Part shown: positions 55,765 to 64,000 of the stretch, piece after piece
Layout: the number at the start of each line of letters is the position of its first letter
How positions within the stretch are numbered: the stretch's first letter is position 1
Assembly: GCA_021396245.1 (NCBI GenBank)
Contig: WNYE01000057.1
Span: 124,001-188,000 of the forward strand
Direction of reading: 5' to 3'
DNA: 64,000 nt
DNA from: Sporothrix humicola
Lineage: Eukaryota; Ascomycota; Sordariomycetes; Ophiostomatales; Ophiostomataceae
The notes under the pieces: model-generated
Databases searched by the model: none
The model's input: only the letters and a program-made list of their open reading frames with translations
Told to the model about the DNA's origin: nothing
Translations under genes and position numbers: made by a program

Positions 55765-57502
55765 ATGTCGGCCTCGCAACCCATCCAGGTGGCCCAGCCG
55801 ACCTTTATCAACCTGCCACAGCCTCCCTCGAACCCAGATACACCGTCGGAGACACCGTATGTTCTAGTCTGGAGGAGAAGATGGTAGACAGACCAGAGTG
55901 AGACGGTTATGAGACCCGACACCGAATGCTAACAGAAATTCCAGAGGTACACCAACAAGCACTACGACATCGCTTTCTGCTGTGTCGACGACAGCAATCA
56001 AGGACGGCCACCGCGGTGGCCATATCCCGCCGCTCCTGCTTAACGCAGGAGCTGGCAGCAACCCCAACAACAGTGGCCAGCAGCGCTTCGGACACCAGCA
56101 CAATGCATCGACCAACAGCCTCGAGGCCGAGCGCGCCGACCGCATCTCCCGCCTCACCGGCCTTTCCGGCATGACCACACTCCGGCCCACGTATGCGCCT
56201 AACAGGGGCAGCGTCACAAGCGGCGGCGGCGGAGGCGGCGCAAATAACCGTTTCAGCGGCGTTTCTTCAACCCAGACAACACCGACTTCGTCGGGTGCGG
56301 GTGGCTTCGGAGGTGGTGGCGCTTTTATGTCGAGCGGCATGGCTGTCCCCGGCCCACTGACTCCGGCTTTCTTCGACGCCCAGGGTCAGCCTGTGGCCAT
56401 TACCAAAATGAGCACCGTCGGCACGGCTAGCGCAACTAACAGCGTTAGCGGCCGCACCCTGGGTGATAACGAGACTGTGGACGGCTCGACGATGACCGAG
56501 GATGAAGACATGGACGACGATGATATCCGCAGCATGGGCACAAACTATCATTACAGTGGAAGCACAGGCCATGGCCCTATTGGCGACGCCATGATGATGG
56601 ACGACGACAATCTCGATACTGCCAGTCGTTCTGTGGGCGGGTACGAGTTTGACCGCATGAGCGACGACGGCACTGCTAGTCTTGTCGGGTTTGGCGAGGG
56701 CGCCGGCAGCACAGTCTCGGGCCCCATCTACCATCGCCGCCCGCTACCACCTACAACTTCCTCGGCGGGCGCCATTGCAGCCAACAATGCCATGGCATGG
56801 GCCACGACGCTCGAGCGCACCAACTCGGGCCTCAGTGATGTGGCAGTCATGGGCAGCGTCAGTGGTGCGAGCACGACCGGCGGCACGCCAGTGACGGCGC
56901 ATCCGTCGCTTGGCGTCGGTGCCGGCGCCGGTGTTAGTGGAGGCAGCGCGCGCCGTGAGTTTGTCCGGTCACCGCTTGAGCATTTCCGCGACATGAGCGG
57001 CGGTGGCAGTAGCAGTAACAACAGCGACGGCAGTCCTGCAGGACCGGGCATGGGCCTGTCATCGCGCGATGCACGTCTTATTGACGGTATGGCCATGACA
57101 TCGGCCGACGATGACGTATTTGTCGATACCACAGCTCGCGGACCAGTTCCAGTTGGTGGTTCTGCCGCCAATACAGGTTCAGTTGCAAACACCACGGCCG
57201 CAACGACCTCGCCGCCGCCTCTGATGGGTTCCATTATCCAGGCGCACCCTAGTGCACTGCGCGAGACCCAGCGGCCGCGCTCCCATCAACAGCAGCTGCA
57301 GAACCAGTATTACAATCACGGCCAAGCTCAGAATCGTGGCCATAGCCACAGCCTTAGCACGTCGAGTGGTGGCGGTAACGTGTCGCGCGAACACGAGGCT
57401 GCCGAGCAGCTCCTCGGCTTTGACGGCCAACAACACCCCGGTGGCGGCACCGGCAGTGGAGGCGGCCCTCTCGGCAATTTTGACTTTGAAGAACGTCGGT
57501 AG
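55765..57502 (+). CDS. Conserved Gly/Ser/Thr-rich fungal protein of unknown function
   Basis: Exons 55765..55856 and 55945..57502 give 549 aa. The intron (88 bp) has GTATGT, GCTAAC and CCAG, and gives SETP-GTPTSTTTSLSAVS. Most of the protein is disordered (Gly, Ser, Thr, His runs), but several islands look conserved: STTAIKDGHRGGH, LEAERADRISRLTGL, VGGYEFDRMSDDGTASLVGF and GEGAGSTVSGPIYHRR. I have the impression these islands recur in ascomycete proteins of unknown function, but I cannot name one. No signal peptide or membrane segment is visible. An acidic stretch (TEDEDMDDDD) and phosphorylation-prone Ser-Pro sites suggest a regulatory scaffold; this is inference. Confidence 0.75.
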
Positions 57503-58252
57503 ATGTTTGGCGGCAAAGCAGCTGCATTTTTCTTTGCATTGTTTTCTTTCTTTCTTCTTTTTGGACATTTTTTGGGCACGGCCTTGGGAACTAATTTGGG
57601 CTTCTGGCTTTTTGTTTTGTCTTGGGGAATTTGGGAACCTTTTGGCATTGACCTTGAATTTTGGCGTTTTGTTTTTTGGGGTGCTTGGACCGGTATTTTG
57701 CCATTGATCATGCTACTGCAGTGTTTTGCGATACCTCGATTTGTCCTATGGAGGAGAAGCTCCTTCTTTGGCACTGAAATTGACTTTTCATATTTTATTT
57801 TTACTCCCGCACCGCACATTTCCTAATTTGTATTCGCTTTCTTTATATTTTCCCCCTACTTATTTTAAACTTGGTATTTTGAACATTCATACCCTTTTCA
57901 TCAAACCCGTAAGGCTGCCCATCATCATTGTTGTATTTTGACCTTACTTTTTACACGACATTCAACACCCCCAATCCTTCTCAATCCTTCCTTGGCACGA
58001 CCAAACTCTGGGGTCCGAACACCCTGCAGGTCGGTACATGATCGCTAACAACCTCGACAAACAAGCATTAATCGGTAGGACCGACGAGGCTGGGCCGCTT
58101 TTTCATGCAGGTTGCTGACCCCTCGTGTGGGTAAGCATCCTGTTCGTCGACTTACACTGCCACAATGCAGGGCAGAGGTTCCAACGAAGCTGATCGTTCT
58201 CCTGAGTACAGTCCTGGAAACACAAGTACTAAAAGAAGGTGATATCCTTACG
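57503..58252. other. T/G-rich 3' flank and HET-gene upstream region
   Basis: 57530-57700 is a striking T/G-rich stretch with many TTTTGG units; the rest is AT-rich, then the HET gene leader. A 107-codon hydrophobic frame beginning directly after the previous stop is best explained by the T/G composition. Confidence 0.5.
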
Positions 58253-60988
58253 ATGTCAAAAAATTCGGATAGCTCTTTCACCAACGACAAAATGGCATTT
58301 GAATACAAATCCTTGGACACCGCCCGGAGCGAGATACGGCTGCTCCGATTACGGCCGGCGGCGTCATTTGACGAGCCACTGCGAGTCAGCATCTTTCACG
58401 CGAGTCTTGACGAATCTCCTGAGTATGAGGCTCTGTCGTATGTCTGGGGCAAGACATGGGGCGAGTTCACGGTCTTGATTGAGGATGGCCAAGACGTGAA
58501 AATGGATGGCACGGACGACACCAATCTGCCCACCCTTCCAATCACGCCGAATCTCGACACGGCCCTGCGCCATGTACGATTCCAGTCAACGCAGTCCGCA
58601 AAAGACCGCATTCTATGGGTCGACGCTCTCTGCATCAACCAAAAAGACCCAGTCGAGCGTAGCCGGCAGGTCCAGCAGATGCGCCGCATCTACGAGACGT
58701 GCATTGCCGATGTGGCCTTTCTGGGCCCTCACCCATCGTCGCCGCTCACAGAAAAGAAAATCGACGACATGGACAGCGACAATGAGGAGGGAAGGGCAGC
58801 ACAGGAGGTCGAAGCCATCGACGGTGAGACCGAAGAGCAGCTTCGCGAACGCAAGTTGGCGGCGAAACGGGAGTGGAAGCGGGTCAAGGCGGAAGAGCGC
58901 CGCGTTCGCATGTACAAGCGCCGCGCGCGGTACCTGCGCGACGGACTGACGTTGATGCGCCAAGTCGCGGACCGCGATGTCACAGCGCTGTCGTCCATGG
59001 TGCAGAACTGGAACAAGCAGACGGGCTGGTTCTACCGCTATGACAAGAGTGACGATGAAGAGGAAGACGAAGAAGAGGGGGTGGATGAGAACGGCAACAA
59101 AAAGAAGAAGGAGAAGCCACCGCCCAAAGACGAGTACGACCCCGAGAACCCGAAGCAAAAGCGGTACCTCACATCGACGCAGGTCAGCAGCCTCAACATG
59201 GCGTTTTCACTCTCCAAGCTGTGGTCGCGGGTGTGGATCGTACAGGAGCTGTCCTGTGCGCCGAAAGTGCTGTTGGGTGTCGGTAAGCCCTTTGAAGGCG
59301 AACTAGGAAGAGAAGAGGAAGAGCATGGTGAAACCAAAGAAGGCAAAAAAGACAGTGATGCTGTGAGCCTGGATAGTCTCGGAGGGACGACGGTCGTCGT
59401 GGGCAGGAAGGGCGGAAACGAGACTGAGAATGGCGAGCAAGAGGCCGCCACCGACAACCTTGACACGATCGACTGGGACCGCGATATTGTGGGCGGATTC
59501 TTGAACGACGCAGCCTATGCGGACGCCTTCCACTCCTCGTGGGGCCATGGCAGCGTCGGGCCAGCGGCAGCTCGCATCTTTTCGCGCGTGCGATCAATTC
59601 AAGTGCAGCGCCAACTTATTCGCAGCCGGGGCAAACTGGGCAGTGACAAGGGCTTTATCGGGCGGCATCGTCCCCTCTTTAAAGAAGAATCGGAGCTGGA
59701 GAGGCAGATTTCGAGGGTGGGAGGAGATGAGGAGGCGTCCAGCCCATCTGCGCTCGACCCCAGCTTGATCAACGTCCTTGCGCGCTTCAAGTGGACAATG
59801 GCGACCGACGCCCGCGACAAAGTCTATGGTCTGCTGGGCCTCGTCGCCGAAGCGCCGCATCTGCCGCCCGTCGACTACACCCAGCCCGTGTCGCGTGTCT
59901 ACAGCGATGCCGCCCTCGCCATCATCGAGACAAGCGGCAACCTCGACGTGATCAGCCAGAATCCCTTTGATGGAGAGGACGGTTGGACGGGCTATGAGAG
60001 CGAGGAAACCAAAAGGGGCGAACACGGACGAGCACCGAACCTGCCGTCGTGGGCGCCGAATTTTGACCGCAGCTTCTACACCGACTACTACGACGAGTTC
60101 GCCACGATCTTGTTTGCCCAACGCGGCATCTATGCGGCAGGAAAGCCCGACTGTCGACAGCTGCTTCCACTGAAAACGGGAGACGGCACAATGATCACAA
60201 AGGTCAAAGGCGAGGACAAACAGGTTCCGTTCACCAGCATCCGTCTCCGCGGGGCTGTTCTGGGCCGTGTCGCGCCACTCAAGCAAGGGCCCTGGGAAGA
60301 AGAGGGCCACAAATATGTCAACTCTCCGGCCAAAATCGAGCTCTTCCGCCGGCAAAAGAAGCTGTACTTTGACGACATGAACTACAACGACAACGACATT
60401 TACGGTCCCACAAACGAGCCCAGATGGGAGGCCTTCTGGCGCACGATTGTCGGCGACTGCACGGCTTATCCCATTCGCCGTCTCACTGCCGAAGAGAGAG
60501 CCCAATCCAGCGCTGGCCTCTTGAACATGTGCCGCCTGCGCGAGGAGGAAATTCAAAAGGAGGAGGAGGAAACGAAGAACCTGACAACGGACGAGGAGTG
60601 GGAAAAGTACCGCCTCGAGAAACGCTACACGCCTTACCCGCCGTCCGTCGAAGCGGCCGACAAGCTCGTCGTTGGCGAGATGCTGAGGCGCATGGTCCGA
60701 CGATGGGGCATGGTCGAAACCCTTAAAGACAGCAGTCTCCCAAGCGGCGGTGGGCTGATGTTGATGGTCCGGGCATTGGTGGAGCCGGGCGATTTGGTGG
60801 CTGTTGTGGACGGATCCAAAGTGCCAGTCGTTTTGCGGGCACAAGATGTGACGATCGTTGGCGGCAATGACGACACAGTCCACTACAAGTACGTGTGTCC
60901 TGCATACGTTCACGGCTACATGGACGGCGAGGCAGTGGCTCAAGTGGCCGACGGGAAGCTCAAAGAGCAGGACTTTGTTTTGGTTTAG
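58253..60988 (+). CDS. HET-domain (heterokaryon incompatibility) protein
   Basis: 911 aa, one exon, from ATG 58253 (MSKNSDSSF). The frame is open further upstream but with no ATG. The HET domain begins at about residue 56: YEALSYVWG, then LPITPNLDTALRHVR, RILWVDALCINQKDPVERSRQ and MRRIYETCIADVAFLGP. The next HET block (SLSKLWSRVWIVQEL) comes only at about 320-335, after a charged acidic/Lys insert of about 140 residues (ERRVRMYKRRARYLRD; DDEEEDEEEG). Later landmarks are ALARFKWTMATDARDKVYGL-type sequence and the C-terminal YVHGYMDGEA. HET proteins trigger cell death on non-self fusion in some fungi; many members have no known role. No NACHT or repeat domain is attached. Confidence 0.92.
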   Translation: MSKNSDSSFTNDKMAFEYKSLDTARSEIRLLRLRPAASFDEPLRVSIFHASLDESPEYEALSYVWGKTWGEFTVLIEDGQDVKMDGTDDTNLPTLPITPNLDTALRHVRFQSTQSAKDRILWVDALCINQKDPVERSRQVQQMRRIYETCIADVAFLGPHPSSPLTEKKIDDMDSDNEEGRAAQEVEAIDGETEEQLRERKLAAKREWKRVKAEERRVRMYKRRARYLRDGLTLMRQVADRDVTALSSMVQNWNKQTGWFYRYDKSDDEEEDEEEGVDENGNKKKKEKPPPKDEYDPENPKQKRYLTSTQVSSLNMAFSLSKLWSRVWIVQELSCAPKVLLGVGKPFEGELGREEEEHGETKEGKKDSDAVSLDSLGGTTVVVGRKGGNETENGEQEAATDNLDTIDWDRDIVGGFLNDAAYADAFHSSWGHGSVGPAAARIFSRVRSIQVQRQLIRSRGKLGSDKGFIGRHRPLFKEESELERQISRVGGDEEASSPSALDPSLINVLARFKWTMATDARDKVYGLLGLVAEAPHLPPVDYTQPVSRVYSDAALAIIETSGNLDVISQNPFDGEDGWTGYESEETKRGEHGRAPNLPSWAPNFDRSFYTDYYDEFATILFAQRGIYAAGKPDCRQLLPLKTGDGTMITKVKGEDKQVPFTSIRLRGAVLGRVAPLKQGPWEEEGHKYVNSPAKIELFRRQKKLYFDDMNYNDNDIYGPTNEPRWEAFWRTIVGDCTAYPIRRLTAEERAQSSAGLLNMCRLREEEIQKEEEETKNLTTDEEWEKYRLEKRYTPYPPSVEAADKLVVGEMLRRMVRRWGMVETLKDSSLPSGGGLMLMVRALVEPGDLVAVVDGSKVPVVLRAQDVTIVGGNDDTVHYKYVCPAYVHGYMDGEAVAQVADGKLKEQDFVLV

Positions 60989-61137
60989 TCCTCATGGGAG
61001 GGCGCTTTTGGACAGTTTGGCAATTTCACAATTTATTCGTATGATATTCTCCTATTGGATTTTGGTGTTTTATCTTCTTTATTGGATCGTTTTATATTGT
61101 CCAGCTTGATACCAAAGACATGACTTCATAGACTCCT

Positions 61138-61452
61138 TTACAGAAACTTGTTGACGGTCTCGTTGACGACGTTGTTGATCTCGGGGTCGAGGGAAGCAGA
61201 GACGCCCTCGCGAGAAGCCAGACCGTCGACGGCTGTTATGTTAGTAGGAGTTGATTCAGAAGATTGTGAAAGGTAACTTACCGCTGTCAATGACAGTGTC
61301 GATGCCCGAGTCGTTGGAGTTTTGGGTCTGCTGTTGGGCCGAACTGTATTGTTAGTACTGGCCGCGGGGCTTGTTAGAGATGGCTTGATGTAGACTCACG
61401 TCTGACCGTCAACAGCGTTCTCTAGGTCCTTGATCTCGTCGCCGAAACCCAT
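61138..61452 (-). CDS. Small 69-aa conserved-type fungal protein (three exons)
   Basis: Exons are complement(61138..61232, 61282..61343, 61400..61452). Introns of 49 and 56 bp have GTAAGT/GTGAGT donors, CTAAC branch points (TACTAAC in both) and CAG acceptors, and phases match. The product begins MGFGDEIKDLENAVDG, has a Gln/Asn/Ser stretch, then GIDTVIDSAVDGLASREG and ends DPEINNVVNETVNKFL. It is acidic, soluble, helix-prone, and without signal peptide. It resembles small uncharacterised ascomycete proteins that start M-x-FGDKxKDLE, which I recall only loosely. Intronic conservation of frame in three exons makes chance unlikely. A TATA-like box and a long CT tract upstream suggest strong or regulated transcription. 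Confidence 0.85.
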
Positions 61453-61515
61453 GATGTATAGTTTTTGGATGTGTTTTTGAAAACTGGTAGGAAGTAGTAT
61501 GATGAGAGAAAATTG

Positions 61516-61571
61516 GGAGGAAAAAAAGAAAAGGAAAAGAAAAGGAAAAGAAAGGGGATGAGGAAGAAGAG
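61516..61571 (-). promoter_or_regulatory. Pyrimidine tract in the small-gene leader
   Basis: A nearly pure CT stretch on the minus strand between the TATA-like box and the ATG, including repeated CTTTTCCTTTT units. CT tracts near start sites are typical of highly expressed fungal genes. Confidence 0.55.
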
Positions 61572-61598
61572 AAAGTAGACAAGGCAGGCAGCTCGTCT

Positions 61599-61608
61599 TA
61601 TTTATATA
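61599..61608 (-). promoter_or_regulatory. TATA-like box of the 69-aa gene
   Basis: TATATAAATA on the minus strand, 147-156 bp upstream of the ATG at 61452 and just before the CT tract. Confidence 0.55.
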
Positions 61609-62534
61609 TCCATCTCAGCTGGCTATGGGCACCCACTCCCCCTTTTCTTCGTCTTCCAACTTACCCATCATCTTCATCTTCTCGATAGCAGTACAACTAT
61701 GTACGTACATCGACTGCTGGCACGAAAGCTGCATGTGCTCTCCATAGTCTCATCCCACTTGGGCTCAAAAGCATCAAATGGCGACGAATCAAGCCTCAGC
61801 CGAACCCAGAAAATGGAGAAACAAAAGGGAGGTGTGAGTGGATCAAGATCGTGAGCGTCGAGAGGGTCGAACCGATGATAGATCGCCTATCTGGTGTCTC
61901 CTTTCTCATTGTAAGTGTCTGTCAATGGCCCCCTGTCGGCCGTCTTTTCCAGGTCCATCTCATGCACCAACCATCATCCAGGGATGTTCCTCGATCGATG
62001 GTGGGATAGATGATAAGAAGACAAGCTTTCGCCGAGCTGATAGTCGCGGAATGCCCCTCATGCCCCCACCCCGTTGTGGAAGTACAAGCGTCGACTTGCA
62101 CTCTTCACTAGAAGAAGACTACATGTGGTCATGCAACTTCAGCCAGTTCTCGGTTCGCTTCCCGTGCCTTCTTCCATATGTTTCCTCCCAAAGCTGGCCC
62201 ATCTTGGATGGCGGGAAAATGGCGCAAGCTAGCCCGGCTTCGACGAGTGAATGGAGGGGTGGGGGGAGAGGAAGTGGTTCAGGGTATTGGCTTTGCAGTT
62301 GTCCCCTTTCCCTTGTATTCTCTTCGTCTTCCTGTTTGAGATCCGTCAGTCATTCTTGGTTGCCAAAAAATATTCCCTTGACTTACCTCGTCGTCTTGAT
62401 TCCCGTTGCATGACTGAATATAACTTGCACGCGCATATTCAATCACATCCCATGCATCCACATCCATGAGCGCACGACGTTGATCCCCACGAGGTTTGAC
62501 GCGGCCAAGAATGTGAGGCTCTCGGAAGACGGAA

Positions 62535-62571
62535 AAGTCTTGGCTTTCCCAGAGGTGGAAAGCCAAGACTT
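62535..62571. repeat. Perfect 15-bp inverted repeat, 7-nt loop
   Basis: AAGTCTTGGCTTTCC (62535-62549), loop CAGAGGT, GGAAAGCCAAGACTT (62557-62571). All 15 pairs are Watson-Crick. It lies about 370 bp upstream of the F-box gene start. Confidence 0.85.
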
Positions 62572-62937
62572 GAGGAAGGCGGGATCCAAAAGCCAAAAAG
62601 GCGGGTCGTCACTAACACCACTATTCATTCAAAGTGCTCTTTCCTCAAATTGAGGGGCAAGCTCCCCCTCTTCTCTTGGCAGCAGCTGCCTAGAAAGTAA
62701 ATAAAATAACGCTGGTTTGGAAGCTGCGATTGGCTAGCTTCAGGGGCTTCTTTCCGGACAAACATCTTGTCATTTGGGAAGGAGCGTTTGTGCACAAGAC
62801 CAACGAGCCAGCTCTTCCGCAAACCGAATGCTTTTGACATTGCCGTCAAAAATCAAAACAAGCCATTTCGTCTTCTTTTGCCATCAATACTCAACTCCAG
62901 TCCACACCATCAGCAGACACACCTCAACACATAGACT

Positions 62938-64000
62938 ATGGGCGAGGGCGACGACATACGCGGCCCTCGGCTGGTCACGAAGATTACGAATCTACCACCA
63001 GAACTGCTCGACCATATCGTGGGCGAGCTGCCACGATCCGACATCAAGTCGCTTCACCTCACAAACTCGGTCTTTCGCCGTGCAACAGAACGGAAGCTGT
63101 TCTCGACCGTTGTCATCTCCAAAACTAAGAGGGACTTGGCCAGCTTTTTAGGCATCGCCAACAATCCTCGCCTCGCCGCCAACGTGACCCGCCTCGTCTG
63201 GTACGAGCTGACCGAGGACCACAACTATCTCTTTCGGTACCCACGAAGCGAACGAGTGGCCGGGCCATCTTATGTAGAACGTGTCAACTACATGCTGCAC
63301 GATCTGATTGAAGATGCCTTTTGGACCGAACCCGTTCTCCCCGACGACTACGAGGGCAAATACAAACCCGGCTATCCAGACTGGACAGCCACCAAGGAGG
63401 CTCTCTACCTCTCCCGCCGCGAAATAGCACAGGCGTCGGTTGAGCAGTCCATTGGAGAGGCCGTGCGCAAGCTCGTCAACCTCAACACTCTCGTCGCCCA
63501 GCCAATGCCTACGGACCGCCTGCTTGCCGTCGACGACCGTGGATATCGCCTAGACGGAAACGTCCTGCTAAATGTGACGCACATAGATGCACCACACCCA
63601 CCCAATGGTCTCTTTCTGTTCAGCAGAGCTTGCCTGGGTGACAAGCTAGTTCGTCAAATCCACTCTCTATACCTGTCCGGCCCTTTTACAAGACCGAACG
63701 TGTTTGAGCGCTATTACGGCGCGTCCGAGGATGGGTTGGCACTGTTCGAAAACCTCAGGACAATCGATCTCTGCATGCATTGGCTGCCCGAAGACAAAAA
63801 TAATGAGACAATGACGGCACCACCTGCTGCACAGCCAGCACAGCCAGCACAGCCGGCACAGGCTGAACTGGGTGATGAGGGAGGGGCAGGAGAAGGTGCC
63901 GAAGGTGAAGGTGATGACGACGAGGAGCCGCAACAAGCAGCCATACTTGCAGACGCCGAGGCACAGGCAGGTGCTCCAACTCCATCAGCACCCCGAAAGC
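62938..64000 (+). CDS. F-box protein, 3' partial
   Basis: The frame is open from ATG 62938 (MGEGDDIRG) to the end of the window, 354 complete codons. Residues about 17-55 match an F-box: ITNLPPELLDHIVGELPRSD, then IKSLHLTNSVFRRATERKLF. Such proteins connect substrates to the SCF ubiquitin ligase through Skp1. The following part (RLAANVTRLVWYEL, GLALFENLRTIDLCMHWLPE) has the strand-and-leucine spacing of divergent LRR-like fungal F-box proteins. Near residue 290 is a QPA repeat (three units) followed by an acidic Gly/Glu stretch, a low-complexity insert between the repeat-like segments. The C-terminus is outside the window. Confidence 0.85.
   Translation, partial: MGEGDDIRGPRLVTKITNLPPELLDHIVGELPRSDIKSLHLTNSVFRRATERKLFSTVVISKTKRDLASFLGIANNPRLAANVTRLVWYELTEDHNYLFRYPRSERVAGPSYVERVNYMLHDLIEDAFWTEPVLPDDYEGKYKPGYPDWTATKEALYLSRREIAQASVEQSIGEAVRKLVNLNTLVAQPMPTDRLLAVDDRGYRLDGNVLLNVTHIDAPHPPNGLFLFSRACLGDKLVRQIHSLYLSGPFTRPNVFERYYGASEDGLALFENLRTIDLCMHWLPEDKNNETMTAPPAAQPAQPAQPAQAELGDEGGAGEGAEGEGDDDEEPQQAAILADAEAQAGAPTPSAPRK

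Larger units (their letters stand above)
61453..62937. other. Divergent intergenic region with small-gene promoter and a hairpin
   Basis: 1.5 kb between divergent starts. The small-gene promoter occupies 61453-61620. A perfect 15-bp inverted repeat lies at 62535-62571. Open frames up to 191 codons (61838-62413) carry no domain. Confidence 0.5.

Noticed and set aside
57503..57826. 107-codon hydrophobic frame starting directly after the Gly/Ser-rich protein's stop
   Set aside because: T/G-rich 3' UTR codons give Phe, Leu, Trp and Gly automatically; no promoter space.
58112..58252. HET protein extended upstream to 58112
   Set aside because: Starts at TTG, no ATG in the extension, and no family similarity there.
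61855..61878. Possible tRNA B box GGTTCGACCC on the minus strand
   Set aside because: No five-pair T-arm stem, no A box or acceptor stem nearby.
61838..62413. 191-codon frame near the small gene
   Set aside because: No domain, Ser/Pro/Cys composition typical of non-coding frames.

Overview
This window looks like nuclear DNA from a filamentous ascomycete (Pezizomycotina, probably Sordariomycetes). The evidence is short introns (49-88 bp) with GTRAGT-type donors and CTAAC-like branch points, GC-rich codon use, pyrimidine-rich leaders, and fungal families such as the HET domain, Zn2Cys6 with a Fungal_trans_2-type domain, and bZIP with a DUF3425-type domain. The species cannot be named from sequence alone. 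I see no rRNA, tRNA, CRISPR array, or transposase. I describe 19 coding loci plus one in-frame continuation; two genes run off the window edges.

Layout. 0-6.7 kb: the 3' end of an MDR-type reductase, a stand-alone ESCO-type zinc-finger protein, the V-ATPase assembly factor VMA12, and the ubiquinone polyprenyl synthase COQ1, which is divergent from VMA12. 6.7-10.2 kb: gene-free, with a cluster of a TTACTCGAT repeat. 10.2-15.5 kb: allantoinase (purine catabolism), tail to tail with an AT-hook plus Zn2Cys6 transcription factor. 15.5-30.7 kb: about 15 kb without a supportable gene, all upstream of that factor. 30.7-43.4 kb: a mitochondrial AAA-type ATPase, a long disordered protein interrupted by one in-frame TAG, and a REB1/TTF-I-like Myb protein. 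44-51.8 kb: a bZIP factor, an aldehyde dehydrogenase, a zinc alcohol dehydrogenase and a cytochrome P450. These look like one oxidative pathway, and their promoters share the decamer TTCTGACTCG. 53-64 kb: a multi-spanning membrane protein, a Gly/Ser-rich conserved protein, a HET-domain protein, a three-exon 69-aa protein, and an F-box protein cut by the window end.

The most promising candidate for an undescribed system is the 44-52 kb block. A hydroxylase, an alcohol dehydrogenase and an aldehyde dehydrogenase could take a substrate from C-H to alcohol to aldehyde to acid. Repeated TGA(C/G)TC cores, the type of half-site bZIP factors bind, lie in the P450/ADH promoter and again upstream of the ALDH, with a bZIP gene next door. 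Other points worth testing are the long gene desert with a recurrent TACGGAGTA motif, the in-frame TAG at 36488-36490, and an ESCO-type zinc finger gene without an acetyltransferase but with an MCB-like GACGCGTC box upstream. All functional statements are from sequence reading and knowledge of families; nothing was searched or computed beyond counting by eye.
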